NCBI RefSeq assembly: GCF_006494715.1
Contig: NZ_CP041151.1
Location: forward strand, 2,356,001 to 2,420,000
Reading direction: 5' to 3'
DNA from: Shewanella sp. SNU WT4
GTDB lineage: Bacteria; Pseudomonadota; Gammaproteobacteria; Enterobacterales; Shewanellaceae
DNA length: 64,000 nt
The position numbers were made by a program, and so were the translations under genes. The notes under the pieces were generated by a model. The model was not told the origin of the DNA and ran no database searches. It was given only the letters and a program-made list of their open reading frames with translations. Of this stretch, positions 1-8,301 are shown in pieces; positions within the stretch are counted from its first letter, which is position 1; the number at the start of each line of letters is the position of its first letter.

Positions 1-903
1 ATTTGAATCGTCAATCAATATACTAATCACTAAGAACTCTAAATATGCCACCCATAATTTATAGCTTTCGAGTTCACTAGTATTTGTAGAATCGACCAAT
101 AACTCTGTATGATATTGCTCCAATACTTTATACGGTGGAAGCAACCCCTTCAAAATTAGATGGTCTGCCGCACCTACAAGTTCTCGTTTAAGGGCCGCTA
201 CATTGTTTGGGTCCTCAACATTAAATGAGAATATCTTGTCCCGCATATTTGAAAAGCATTCCAAATAAGCAGGGATCATTGGCGCAATTGAATGCGCAGT
301 AATGATTTCTTCAAATCTTGCAAGACTGTGGCACTGAACACGACCGTACAGTTGATCCTGCCCTGTGCCATCCATTTGAAATTCAACACCTATGAGCAAT
401 GGTGTCTCATCTTGAACATGGTAAACGCCACCACCTGACATACCTTTGATAGTAGCAGTTGCTGGTATACCATCTAAGTTCATAATAACTAGTTCATTAG
501 CAACACTGGCCTTATTACCGGTATGTTCTTTAATCGGGTTTGGAGAATTCCTCTCAGTTTCTGGGAACCCTACGAGAGTAAGTGTGGCACGCTCGATCAA
601 GTCTGAAGCTGGAAGACATTTCTGTACTATTCGCTCCTGATATTCAACCTTTAAAATTGCAAAGTCATGACGGTGAGGCTCTGCATTTCTCATCTCTTTT
701 GAAGGTAGATTCTGGGTAAACACGGCTAAAACGGTAAGTGGGTTATTCTGGTAATCATGGACAACTAGGTCATCCTGTTTTTCAGGAATGACATGAGCAG
801 CAGTAAGAACATAAGAATAATCTTGAGTCATAGCATTAACCAGTACGCCACTACCACCATTCACTTTAACGCAGTAAGACTGCATGATTTCAGAGACTGT
901 CAT
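1..903 (-). CDS. Trypsin-like serine protease, N-terminal part of a larger protein (runs off the left edge)
   Basis: The frame is open for 301 codons from an ATG at 903 down to base 1 with no stop, so the C-terminus lies outside the window. Residues 1-190 read as a trypsin-like protease: His37 in LTAAHV, Asp80 in HDFAIL and Ser156 in GMSGGGV form the expected triad. There is no signal peptide, so it probably acts in the cytoplasm. Residues ~190-301 are helical and lack a domain I can name. The start lies one base beyond the stop of the metallo-beta-lactamase-fold gene, so the two are co-transcribed. Cytoplasmic trypsin domains in such pairs are effector parts of conflict systems. The AVAST type I pattern (MBL, protease, STAND ATPase) and ABC-three-component systems are the two candidates. 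The deciding gene is outside the window. Confidence 0.8.
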   Translation of the reverse strand, partial: MTVSEIMQSYCVKVNGGSGVLVNAMTQDYSYVLTAAHVIPEKQDDLVVHDYQNNPLTVLAVFTQNLPSKEMRNAEPHRHDFAILKVEYQERIVQKCLPASDLIERATLTLVGFPETERNSPNPIKEHTGNKASVANELVIMNLDGIPATATIKGMSGGGVYHVQDETPLLIGVEFQMDGTGQDQLYGRVQCHSLARFEEIITAHSIAPMIPAYLECFSNMRDKIFSFNVEDPNNVAALKRELVGAADHLILKGLLPPYKVLEQYHTELLVDSTNTSELESYKLWVAYLEFLVISILIDDSN

Positions 904-904
904 A

Positions 905-1957
905 TTAAAATCTTATAGCCTCATCAAGTGCCTCTAAACGAGTGGCATATTCTTCTCTCTCGCTATCTAGAAGTAATGATTCAATCACATCGTTATAATT
1001 GAAACAAATTTGCCCATTTGTTTCTTTGATGATCCTAGCAATGGTTCTTTTATTTGGCAGACCATGCCTCGAACCATTGGTCGAAATTATGTAACGAGAT
1101 GATCGTAATAGAGAAAGGAATTCAGAACTGGTATTGTATTGGCTACCGTGATGTGAAACTTTAACAAGATTAAGATCAAGTTTATTTTGCTCATTAAACC
1201 CTAAACCTCTAAGGCTCTCGACTACAACTTGATCGTGTGCATCCCCAAGAAAGAGCATCTTTATTTTGTCGATTTCTAGTAAAAATGCAATTGAACTCCC
1301 ATTGTAAATGGATGTATCTGACTCAAACTCATCAGCCGCCCAAATTTCTTCTAGAGAAAGCTGGTAATCATTATCGTGGGCTGATGTTGCACCTGACTCT
1401 TCCTCAGAAGGCCATTTATGCAATAAACGCTCTAGCTGGTTTTGACTAGGAGACAGTACAGTCAATTTGAACGGGCCAACGCTATGAACTTGCCCAGCCT
1501 TAATGACAGGAACACGCTTACATCCAATTTCATCAAGCAGTGCCTCAAGTTCTTTCCCCTGCTTCACACTTGTTTGAGGGGAATCGTCGGCTAGTAAAAT
1601 ATTGTTTTCCGGAATCTCAGGTGCATTAAAATGCTGTGTAATTAAACGAGATGAGTTGAACCAAATAGATTTAACGAGTTTATTTAAGTAATCAGGTGTT
1701 TCGAATGCCTTAATCAAGCCATGAATGTGATCGTCATCAATATGGGTCAATACCGCTAGATCAATGTGTTGTCCTTTATTTTTGAGTTCATCTAATACCT
1801 TGCATAGTGCTCCGTCATAACGTTGCCTCGGCCCATATTTAAAAGTTGTTGATGTTCCTCCATCAATTAAAATATTGACGGCGCCTGAAGCCCCCTCGTG
1901 ACTTACTAAAATACAATCTCCATGATTTGCTTCAAGTACACGAATAATAGTACTCAC
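905..1957 (-). CDS. Metallo-beta-lactamase-fold hydrolase, ComEC/Rec2-like (possible AVAST type I Avs1A-like)
   Basis: This 350-residue cytoplasmic protein has the MBL-fold metal motif in the form THIDDDH (residues 71-77), an early LIDGG strand near residue 32, a later LGDAHD aspartate and a VSHHGS motif near residue 268. That layout matches the ComEC/Rec2-like branch of MBL hydrolases rather than a secreted beta-lactamase. The stop is one base before the start of the trypsin-like gene, so the pair forms an operon that probably began at the XRE regulator side. In AVAST type I anti-phage systems an MBL protein and a trypsin-like protease accompany a STAND NTPase. From memory that is the closest known arrangement, but the ATPase is not visible here. 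Enzyme activity is inferred from motifs only. Confidence 0.8.
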   Translation of the reverse strand: MSTIIRVLEANHGDCILVSHEGASGAVNILIDGGTSTTFKYGPRQRYDGALCKVLDELKNKGQHIDLAVLTHIDDDHIHGLIKAFETPDYLNKLVKSIWFNSSRLITQHFNAPEIPENNILLADDSPQTSVKQGKELEALLDEIGCKRVPVIKAGQVHSVGPFKLTVLSPSQNQLERLLHKWPSEEESGATSAHDNDYQLSLEEIWAADEFESDTSIYNGSSIAFLLEIDKIKMLFLGDAHDQVVVESLRGLGFNEQNKLDLNLVKVSHHGSQYNTSSEFLSLLRSSRYIISTNGSRHGLPNKRTIARIIKETNGQICFNYNDVIESLLLDSEREEYATRLEALDEAIRF

Positions 1958-2046
1958 AGTTATCTCCTGTAGTGGTCAACCTTTTCTGGCGACGGTTTTG
2001 TACCCAAGCCACGCCCTGCCATAACTCACTAATAAAACATTTTAAA

Positions 2047-2271
2047 TCAGTCTTTTACGTAAGATATTACATCTTCAACGTTGCAATCAAAATAGACGCA
2101 AAGTGAATTGATTGCCTTGGTTGTCGTCGAATATTTATAACTAGGGTTCATCATTTTCGACAATGCGCTCCTATTCACTCCCGCAGAATCTGCGACTTCT
2201 TGAAGAGTAATTTTTCGCCGTTCTTTAAATTCTTTTTCAGCAATTAACTCTTTGATTTTGAATCTAATCAC
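2047..2271 (-). CDS. XRE/Cro-type helix-turn-helix regulator
   Basis: The 74-residue protein is a single small Cro/C1-type DNA-binding domain. The helix-turn-helix is visible as ITLQEVADSAGVNRSALSKM, followed by a conserved-looking tail (LCVYFDCNVEDVISYV). I chose the GTG at 2271 because the family normally begins MIRF-K-IKELI. An upstream ATG at 2334 would add a hydrophobic stretch that does not belong to the family. It lies upstream of the MBL and protease genes in the same direction, 89 bases away, so it probably controls that defence-like operon. Confidence 0.7.
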   Translation of the reverse strand: MIRFKIKELIAEKEFKERRKITLQEVADSAGVNRSALSKMMNPSYKYSTTTKAINSLCVYFDCNVEDVISYVKD

Positions 2272-2393
2272 TTTAACAAACCCCCAAACAAGTAAAAACA
2301 ACTCAAAAATGTTCCTTGCAATAACAATCAACAAAGACTTTAATGTTCCTTGTAAGACCTGAGCGAGTCAAATAGGAATGCTTCGAGGTTTAT

Positions 2394-2630
2394 ATGCAAC
2401 AAACATTACTTAATGCGAAAGAACTATCTCAAAGAATAAAGTTTAGTCCGGGATATATCAACCACGTATTGAAAGATAGCGTGTTCTTTGAAGGCGTTCA
2501 CTACATCAAACCGTTTGGCGGCCGGAAGATTTTTTACATCTGGGAAGCAATTGAGCTCGAGCTTTTTAGAAAAAATCAGCAAAAAAAGCTCATTATTCCA
2601 ATGGCCAAAGGAGGGATTTGCAATGGGTAA
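2394..2630 (+). CDS. Excisionase/AlpA-like small DNA-binding protein
   Basis: This 78-residue protein begins with an ATG after a GAGG box at the usual distance. It reads as a winged-helix excisionase-like domain (NAKELSQRIKFSPGYINHVL, then EGVHYIKPFGGRKIFYIWEAIE), as in small proteins encoded just before tyrosine integrases. It overlaps the integrase start by eight bases. Its likely job is to bind the island attachment site and direct excision, or to repress the integrase. The call rests on the helix-turn-helix look and on position, not on a diagnostic motif. Confidence 0.6.
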   Translation: MQQTLLNAKELSQRIKFSPGYINHVLKDSVFFEGVHYIKPFGGRKIFYIWEAIELELFRKNQQKKLIIPMAKGGICNG

Positions 2631-3846
2631 CATTAGGGCTCGCGATGGTAAGCTGTTTTTTGATTTTACCTACCAAGGTATCCGCTGTAGAGAGCAAACA
2701 GCTCTCCTTGATACCCGTATCAACCGATCAAAATTAACCAGTATCATGAAGACTATCGACACTGAAATTCGATTAAATCGATTTGTGTTCAAGTCTTATT
2801 TCCCCTCAAGCTCAAGATGCAGCCGATTTGATGAACAAGACATATCAGTGCAAAGATATTTGGCTGAGGAAGTTGAACCTCAAACCGTGCACATTCTGTC
2901 TAACATCCCTACTTTCAAAGATTTTGTCGATGATTGGATTTCAGAAAATAGGATTCAATGGAAAAAAAGCCATCTTAAAAATGTCCTTATGATTATTGAT
3001 AACTATTTAATCCCAGAATTTGGCCTGACCAGGCTTAACGATATTACTCGGCCTAATTTGATTAAATTTAGAGCCGCCATTTCAGAACCTAGGTGTTCAA
3101 TCACCAAAGACAAACTCAGTAATGATTGGATAAACCATGTAATGACGCCCTTGCGAGGCATTTTAAATGAGGCTGCATTTCGCTTCGACTTCCCGAGTCC
3201 TTTTATCAATATCAAGCCGTTAAGGATCCATAAAACGGTGATTGAACCCTTCTCACTGACTGAGGTTAAGTTGTTTTTATCGCAGGTTCGTGATGATTTT
3301 CGGGATTATTATATTGTTAGATTTTTTACAGCCATGCGAACCGCTGAAATCGATGGCTTAAAGTGGCAATTTGTTGATTTGGAGCGTAATGAAATCATCA
3401 TTCAAGAAACGCTGGTAGACGGCAATGTTGAGACACCAAAAACATCAGCCTCCTATCGCAGCATTCAATTGTCACAACCTGTGGTTGAAGCATTAAAAAG
3501 GCAACAACAAGTCACAGGTGATAATACTTATGTGTTTTGTAATGCCAACGGCAAACCTTTAGAACACCGCAATGTCACTAAACGCGTTTGGTATCCTGCG
3601 TTAGATGAAATGGACTTGAAGAAAAGACGTCCTTACCAAACAAGACATACTTGCGCGACTTTATGGTTAGCCGCCGGCGAAAACCCTGAGTGGATAGCCA
3701 AACAAATGGGCCACAGCACCACCAAAATGTTGTTTGAAGTGTATAGCCGTTATGTACCCAATGCGACTAGGCAAGATGGTAGTGCATTTGCTCGACTCAT
3801 TGAACATGTTAAATTTGATGCCATTCAGGAGCATTCATATGAATAA
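2623..3846 (+). CDS. Tyrosine recombinase/integrase of the genomic island
   Basis: The 407-residue protein starts at the ATG at 2623, preceded by an AAAGGAGG box. Longer in-frame starts would read through the excisionase gene. Residues 1-45 resemble the DUF3596 arm-binding domain and ~115-200 a SAM-like core-binding domain. The catalytic domain shows Arg239 (TAMRTAEI), Arg341-His342 (YQTRHTCAT), MGHS and the nucleophile Tyr374 (VYSRYV). The usual first histidine of HxxR is tyrosine here, which I recall as common in this branch. It would integrate and excise the island. No tRNA or att duplication is visible, so the target site cannot be named. Confidence 0.9.
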   Translation: MGNIRARDGKLFFDFTYQGIRCREQTALLDTRINRSKLTSIMKTIDTEIRLNRFVFKSYFPSSSRCSRFDEQDISVQRYLAEEVEPQTVHILSNIPTFKDFVDDWISENRIQWKKSHLKNVLMIIDNYLIPEFGLTRLNDITRPNLIKFRAAISEPRCSITKDKLSNDWINHVMTPLRGILNEAAFRFDFPSPFINIKPLRIHKTVIEPFSLTEVKLFLSQVRDDFRDYYIVRFFTAMRTAEIDGLKWQFVDLERNEIIIQETLVDGNVETPKTSASYRSIQLSQPVVEALKRQQQVTGDNTYVFCNANGKPLEHRNVTKRVWYPALDEMDLKKRRPYQTRHTCATLWLAAGENPEWIAKQMGHSTTKMLFEVYSRYVPNATRQDGSAFARLIEHVKFDAIQEHSYE

Positions 3847-4702
3847 GCCAATATTTGTGTGGATAAAAAGTCTCAAATTCAGTGCTAATCTCCCCACCGC
3901 CAACTGTGAATTAATTTCATCAAACAGCCTAGTTAATGCGATTACATCAGCAGAAATCGCGAGAAATTGTCAAGCGAGCCACGGCTTCGCACAAATGATA
4001 CTGTCGCACGATTATCAAGGAAATACGGTGATTTGCGCGATAAAAGCCATATCAACTAAATGCACTGAACAGCAATATATTCAAATGGTGAATTCTGTTC
4101 ATGACCACAGAGATATTTTGGTCGGTCGATTTCTTAGACTGCTTAGCTACGTCACTCTTAATGAGCTTCAGCCGTTTGTCGATTTCATTCTCAATAAAGA
4201 TGAAATCCTTAAGCTATTCATGAATTCTGAAGCCAGCTATAAACATCACCATAGCTACAAAGGTGGTCTATTTGAACATAGTATCGAAGTAGCCGAAATG
4301 ACTTACCAAAATGCCAGACACTTAGGGCACTCTAACGTTGAATGTCAGACAGGTCTTATCGCGGCACTATTTCATGATATTGGCAAAATTTATCCGGCAC
4401 TAAACACCAACAATGTTAAGTACTGCCCTGGCCCGCATGAGAGCTATGCTTTTGCCCTATTAGCGAAACCATTAGGTGAACTAGGAACATCAAACAGCCG
4501 TATTTTTTCTATGTTAAGTGATCTTTTAGCGGTAAAGCCCTATGGACATAAGACCCGATACGCGATTGAGCACATATTAAAACTTGCGGACAGAACCTCA
4601 GCTGAGTCCAATTTTGCTAAATCGCAATTTAAGGCACTACCCGCTGATTACTATTTCACGAAAGTTAATGGCGATTTAATATACCGCTTAAACAATCAGT
4701 AA
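3839..4702 (+). CDS. HD-domain protein, TraI_2-like, coupled to the integrase
   Basis: The ATG at 3839 overlaps the last eight bases of the integrase gene and has a CAGGAG box, so the two are translationally coupled. The 287-residue protein has an HD phosphohydrolase core. A histidine-rich strand (YKHHHSYKGGLFEHS) is followed by the metal-binding pair His179-Asp180 in LFHDIGK. TraI_2/relaxase-type and YhaM-like exoribonuclease proteins share this layout. Coupling to the integrase suggests a role in island excision, transfer or maintenance; substrate and activity are unknown. There is no relaxase tyrosine motif and no OB domain that I can see. Confidence 0.7.
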   Translation: MNKPIFVWIKSLKFSANLPTANCELISSNSLVNAITSAEIARNCQASHGFAQMILSHDYQGNTVICAIKAISTKCTEQQYIQMVNSVHDHRDILVGRFLRLLSYVTLNELQPFVDFILNKDEILKLFMNSEASYKHHHSYKGGLFEHSIEVAEMTYQNARHLGHSNVECQTGLIAALFHDIGKIYPALNTNNVKYCPGPHESYAFALLAKPLGELGTSNSRIFSMLSDLLAVKPYGHKTRYAIEHILKLADRTSAESNFAKSQFKALPADYYFTKVNGDLIYRLNNQ

Positions 4703-4708
4703 CAGGGA

Positions 4709-4951
4709 TTGATTCAACTGAGTCCGATTAAATTAATAACCTGGTTGTATTGTCCCGATGTTGATAATGAGTTTTGCTTAACCAGTGAGTTCTACGCTAT
4801 CAGAACAGACCTGGAGTTTATGCCACAACACCAAGTAGGATTGGCAAACACTAGTGAACTGGTCAATTTTTACTTGAACAACAAATTTAGTTGTCGGTAT
4901 ATGGCGTGTTTTCTGTCTCACCTCGAAAACAAGGCAGGCTACCGCCTGTAG
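4709..4951 (+). CDS. Hypothetical 80-residue protein
   Basis: This short frame opens with TTG six bases after the HD-gene stop and has a weak GGGA just upstream. The product is neutral, with no signal peptide or recognisable domain. It continues the direction of the integrase operon and could be its last gene. It ends 15 bases before the first copy of the 270 bp repeat. It may be real or only a chance frame. Confidence 0.35.
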   Translation: MIQLSPIKLITWLYCPDVDNEFCLTSEFYAIRTDLEFMPQHQVGLANTSELVNFYLNNKFSCRYMACFLSHLENKAGYRL

Positions 4952-4966
4952 TTAGCGCTTCTACCA

Positions 4967-5236
4967 TGCGAATGTTTAGGTTTAACACTGTTGTTGTAAT
5001 TACTGTGAGTGACGGATCCCAAGCCGCTAAACTTTTGGTGAGTATACGCTTGTAGAGAAAGTTATTAGTGATAGCTATCAAGAAGTTGTGATATATCTTG
5101 TTAATTTATACATTATATCTTGTGCCAAGGTACGCACTATTTCACGAACAATTTAGCTTAACATTTGATGCGTATTTAACACACCAAGATAATCACTCAT
5201 CTTATGTACCTAGTGTTCTGCGGTGATAAAACTGGC
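4967..5236 (+). repeat. Diverged ~270 bp direct repeat, copy A
   Basis: This block aligns with 16396-16683 along its length at roughly 80% identity by eye, with small gaps. Shared runs include TTATTAGTGATAGCTATCAA, GTGCCAAGGTACGC and CAAGATAATCACT. It has no terminal inverted repeats. Short stretches look coding in one frame but stops break it in both copies, so it may be part of an old gene or a mobile-element end. Confidence 0.75.
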
Positions 5237-5571
5237 TGTGCATAGCTCAAATCTGCTCACTCCCAGGTAATGCAATATTCAACACATTGCTATTACGGCG
5301 ATTATTGACACTATCAGAGATAATCATTGAGCTCAGCGCCCTCGGTAATACTCCCATTTTCAAGTGCACACTTTCGATAACATTCAATGACAGTATTGCC
5401 AAAGATAAATTTTGCTTCTGTGATAATAATCTGCCGTTCTCTGTCATTAAAAATACGATTATTTAGAGGGCTACAATTCTGACATAGGGGCTACCCTACA
5501 ATAAGTGTGGATTAGCTGTGATCACATAATTGTTAGTAGCCATGCCTAACAATAAAAACTATCAATATCAA
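5237..5571. other. Intergenic stretch between repeat copy A and the cryptic operon
   Basis: I see no supported gene here. A 66-codon minus-strand frame (5247-5447) lacks a ribosome site and family resemblance. The stretch is AT-rich and may be decayed coding DNA. Confidence 0.4.
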
Positions 5572-6294
5572 TCACTTCAACAAATTTATAGACACTGTAA
5601 CCGATCTTGCTATTTCAGAGACAATCCAAGTAGGAGCAATCATAAATAGCAGCATTTCGACCATGTAGGGCTTACTACCTTCACCATAAACCCTAACAGA
5701 TAAATCCTTAACCAGCGCACAGTATTCTTGGAACGCAATTTTATGAGATATGTACTCAACATTACGACCAGAAAGCCTGAATATCGTTTGCATATCATAC
5801 TTTACTAACTCAAGATTACGCCCAACAGGTTGAGGGAACATTGATTGTGAATTGGCATAGTTGAACAACAACCAGTTTAAGGAGTAGATAACACGGGAGT
5901 CATAAACAGCATATTTATCTGGCTGCATGAATGACGCAATCTTAGACACAGATGAAATTGCATCAAATGTCTTTTTAGTCAACTTACCCTTGTTAAGTTC
6001 AGTGATAAAATCATGGATTCTTTTGTCATTCCTAGCGTGTCGCTTGAACGCCTTAATACCGCCCCAGTCATGAACAACCCAATAGTGACTATCAAGCAAT
6101 TGGTCATCGTTTATAATGCCGTGAAAGTTATCTTTCAAATAAATGTTTCTGCCATAACCGCTCGTAATATTTTCAGGAATGTCCATTGGGGAGTAATCAG
6201 GGAAATACCAGTCAAAACGCTCAATTGGACAATCCTTAGAAATCTTAGCAAGAACACTAACAAGCGGATTAATATCAAAAAAATGTTTAACCAT
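5572..6294 (-). CDS. Uncharacterised protein, third gene of a cryptic operon
   Basis: The start at 6294 has a good TTGAGGT box; a longer frame upstream would overlap the preceding gene. The 240-residue protein is soluble and mostly helical. The segment MQPDKYAVYDSRV near residues 128-140 is reminiscent of the P-x-x-F/Y-A-x-x-D-x-R-V pattern of helix-hairpin-helix, DNA-glycosylase-like proteins. That resemblance is from memory and weak. It starts seven bases after the stop of the zinc-finger-like gene, so it belongs to the three-gene operon led by the nuclease-like gene. Function unknown. Confidence 0.6.
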   Translation of the reverse strand: MVKHFFDINPLVSVLAKISKDCPIERFDWYFPDYSPMDIPENITSGYGRNIYLKDNFHGIINDDQLLDSHYWVVHDWGGIKAFKRHARNDKRIHDFITELNKGKLTKKTFDAISSVSKIASFMQPDKYAVYDSRVIYSLNWLLFNYANSQSMFPQPVGRNLELVKYDMQTIFRLSGRNVEYISHKIAFQEYCALVKDLSVRVYGEGSKPYMVEMLLFMIAPTWIVSEIARSVTVSINLLK

Positions 6295-6301
6295 TATTAC
6301 C

Positions 6302-6613
6302 TCAATAAACCACTTGAAGGTACTGAGTAGCGCAAGATTGACACATTTCCTTACTGTGCATGTGCCCTCTAACCTTATAACTGAAACAGGTTCGGCAATA
6401 ACCAAAATGCTTGCTTCTTAATAGCCTTGCTATCTCCACATTCAGGCGACAGTCAAGAGGGAGTACCTTATAGACAACCCAATCTAATGTTGGTGTATGA
6501 GGTCCTTCCCACTTAATTGATGCGAACTCAATTGTTAACGACAAGTCATTCTTAATTACACGAACACTCTCTTTAACGGTGTCAAACATTCTTGAAACAT
6601 CTAGGTTACACAT
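6302..6613 (-). CDS. Uncharacterised protein with C-terminal CxxC pairs
   Basis: This 103-residue protein starts at an ATG two bases after the stop of the nuclease-like gene. Its C-terminal third carries two cysteine pairs (CRTC near residue 73 and CQSC near 92), spaced like a zinc ribbon. The N-terminal part is a mixed alpha/beta segment without a family I recognise. Its place between a nuclease-like gene and another unknown gene suggests a nucleic-acid-binding or adaptor partner. Confidence 0.6.
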   Translation of the reverse strand: MCNLDVSRMFDTVKESVRVIKNDLSLTIEFASIKWEGPHTPTLDWVVYKVLPLDCRLNVEIARLLRSKHFGYCRTCFSYKVRGHMHSKEMCQSCATQYLQVVY

Positions 6614-6615
6614 GG

Positions 6616-7107
6616 CTAATCTTTTACTCCCTGCTGCTTGAAGTAGCTGAAGTCAAAATAGTGCTTTTTGTCTTTGACCAGGCACTTCCCAATTGTTCCA
6701 TCAGCGCAGCGCTTTAACGGTATCGAGTTTCTATCAATTAACTCAGAAAGCTTGCCCATATAAATAGTGTATGTTTCTGTGTCGAACTGAACGGCCATCC
6801 AGCATGCTTCAGCGTCAAAAGCATCCTCAGCTACCTTTGCCAGAACTCGACAATCGTCACCAAGGTTATAGGTACTATTAAGGGCACCATTACTTTGGTA
6901 CATATTCCGAGCTTTGACACTGATAACTTGCTTTTGCCCGTCAATCTCACCATAAAGGTCAGCGTAAGGGAAATTCATCTTTACGTCATTGAGGTTTCTT
7001 ATCTTGTCGTAGCACTGGTCAACAAGGGCTTTTACAGCGAACAACTCTCCCAACTCTCCCAGTGATTTCTTGCGTTGGTACTCTTTTGTGCCCTTAACCA
7101 TAGCCAT
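6616..7107 (-). CDS. Putative PD-(D/E)xK-fold protein, first gene of a cryptic operon
   Basis: The ATG at 7107 follows an AGGAG box. The 163-residue protein begins with a basic stretch and then GELGELFAVKAL, the glutamate helix common in restriction-endonuclease-like folds. The strand YADLYGEIDGQKQVISVKAR follows, with Asp, then an S-V-K triplet where E/Q-x-K is usual. This supports a PD-(D/E)xK-type fold, but the last acidic residue is replaced, so the protein may bind rather than cut. It leads a three-gene operon (7107 to 5572) on the island. A defence or anti-mobile-element role is an inference from fold and setting. Confidence 0.6.
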   Translation of the reverse strand: MAMVKGTKEYQRKKSLGELGELFAVKALVDQCYDKIRNLNDVKMNFPYADLYGEIDGQKQVISVKARNMYQSNGALNSTYNLGDDCRVLAKVAEDAFDAEACWMAVQFDTETYTIYMGKLSELIDRNSIPLKRCADGTIGKCLVKDKKHYFDFSYFKQQGVKD

Positions 7108-7246
7108 ACAAACTCCTGTTGGCTGATAAATACACTGCTATTACAGCCGTTAACAGCATTCATCACAAGCTCAGTAGTATGTAATAAAATAGGGTTATTA
7201 CTCAACAAAGAGAAGCCGATAATGGAAGGTAGGTGCGGAAAAAAGA

Positions 7247-7479
7247 GAGTTTTGCCTGCAAATACGGCGAGTACGGGACTATGGTTTACTGCGAGGTAAT
7301 GTCTAAAAACTACGGAAACGAATCCAACAAATGCTGACTGTCGCATGAGCGGCTTTCACGCAATACCAGTGGTAAAACGTGCCTTAGACGTGCGCTATTG
7401 CCCTTGTTGCCACCTCGCGATGCATTTCATGGGCATTCATATGCGTCATCGTCCGGCAGGGGTTAATATCACCGCCTAA
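7247..7479 (+). pseudogene. Decayed IS91-family transposase 3' end, copy 1
   Basis: The plus-strand reading RRVRDYGLLRGNV matches the Y2_Tnp C-terminal region of IS91 transposases and aligns with the remnant at 16698-17069. Stop codons and a frame change interrupt it before the closing CPCCH motif, and it ends at TAA 7477-7479. Upstream (7108-7246) is only the promoter region of the minus-strand operon. Downstream (7480-7732) has no gene and may hold the old IS91 origin end. Confidence 0.75.
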
Positions 7480-7732
7480 GGCGAGAAGTATAAGGATAAC
7501 GGGTTAATCCAACAGAATGAAGACTCGATAACGGCTTAATGAACAAGTAATAAAAATATTAGCTCATTCACTAAGGACGAGTCATGCCTGCATAAAAAGC
7601 TCTTTCAAAATACGACCTTCGCCAGCACAAATTTTCAGTCAGCCCTTTGCCTAATAAAGTGTCAATAACCAGCATCGGGCTTGATCAACACATTGGATAA
7701 AGTCGAGGCTACGCGCGGCCTATCCTTATTTG

Positions 7733-8236
7733 TTATGGCTCTGGATTTGAGAGATACTCTGCAGCAACCCAACCTTTAACCCCATTACCTTCAATAAACA
7801 CCCACCTACCGTTTGTTTGAATAACTTCAACTTTATCACCTGCGGCCAATTGACTGATAACCATTGAGTTAGTCGTTGGTTCAGCCCTTACACGTAAGCT
7901 TTTTATTTCAACAGTACTAAACGAGTTGATTGAGTCTGAAGGAGAACCCCAAAAGTTGGCTACTAATAAGAAAAACACGATGGCTAGAAGCGTTTTTCCT
8001 AGTAAAAAACTACCCTTATCAGTGTTTGACGTGACTTCGTTCAGCCTGCCGCTATCCGTAATATTCTGACTATATGACAGGCCAGATCCGGGAATTCCAA
8101 CAGTCGCTTTAACCCCATTTTTGCCAATATTTAACGTAGCACCAGGCTTTCCGATTGAGGTACTGATACCACTTTGACTAATGTTGACATGAAGCCCAGG
8201 TGCAATTTTTATACGTTTTCGAAATTTGAATCCCAT
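7733..8236 (-). CDS. DUF4236 membrane protein with SH3 domain
   Basis: The ATG at 8236 is preceded by AGAGGAAAT; an upstream in-frame ATG is less likely. Of 167 residues, 1-58 form a DUF4236 domain (GFKFRKRIKIAPG, then STSIGKPGATLNIGKNG). A membrane segment lies at ~84-98 (TLLAIVFFLLVANFW). Residues ~108-163 are a bacterial SH3 domain (SLRVRAEPTTNS, GRWVFIEGNGVKGWV). It lies 65 bases after the TPR gene in the same direction and could end that operon. DUF4236 function is unknown; SH3 domains of this type bind cell-wall or protein ligands. Confidence 0.75.
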   Translation of the reverse strand: MGFKFRKRIKIAPGLHVNISQSGISTSIGKPGATLNIGKNGVKATVGIPGSGLSYSQNITDSGRLNEVTSNTDKGSFLLGKTLLAIVFFLLVANFWGSPSDSINSFSTVEIKSLRVRAEPTTNSMVISQLAAGDKVEVIQTNGRWVFIEGNGVKGWVAAEYLSNPEP

Positions 8237-8301
8237 AATTTCCTCTAAACAGCAGAAGCTGAACATCGTGTGAGCTAAAACTTCCCGATTTGATTGATTT
8301 G

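Noticed and set aside
2400..5000. Attachment-site duplication or tRNA target for the integrase
   Set aside because: No tRNA gene and no exact repeat flanking the integrase module could be found; the 270 bp repeat is too diverged to be an att pair.
4967..5236. The ~270 bp repeat as a miniature inverted-repeat element (MITE)
   Set aside because: No terminal inverted repeats or target duplications are visible at either copy.
5247..5447. A 66-codon minus-strand frame between the repeat and the cryptic operon
   Set aside because: No ribosome site, no recognisable family and no operon partner; it is probably chance or very old decay.
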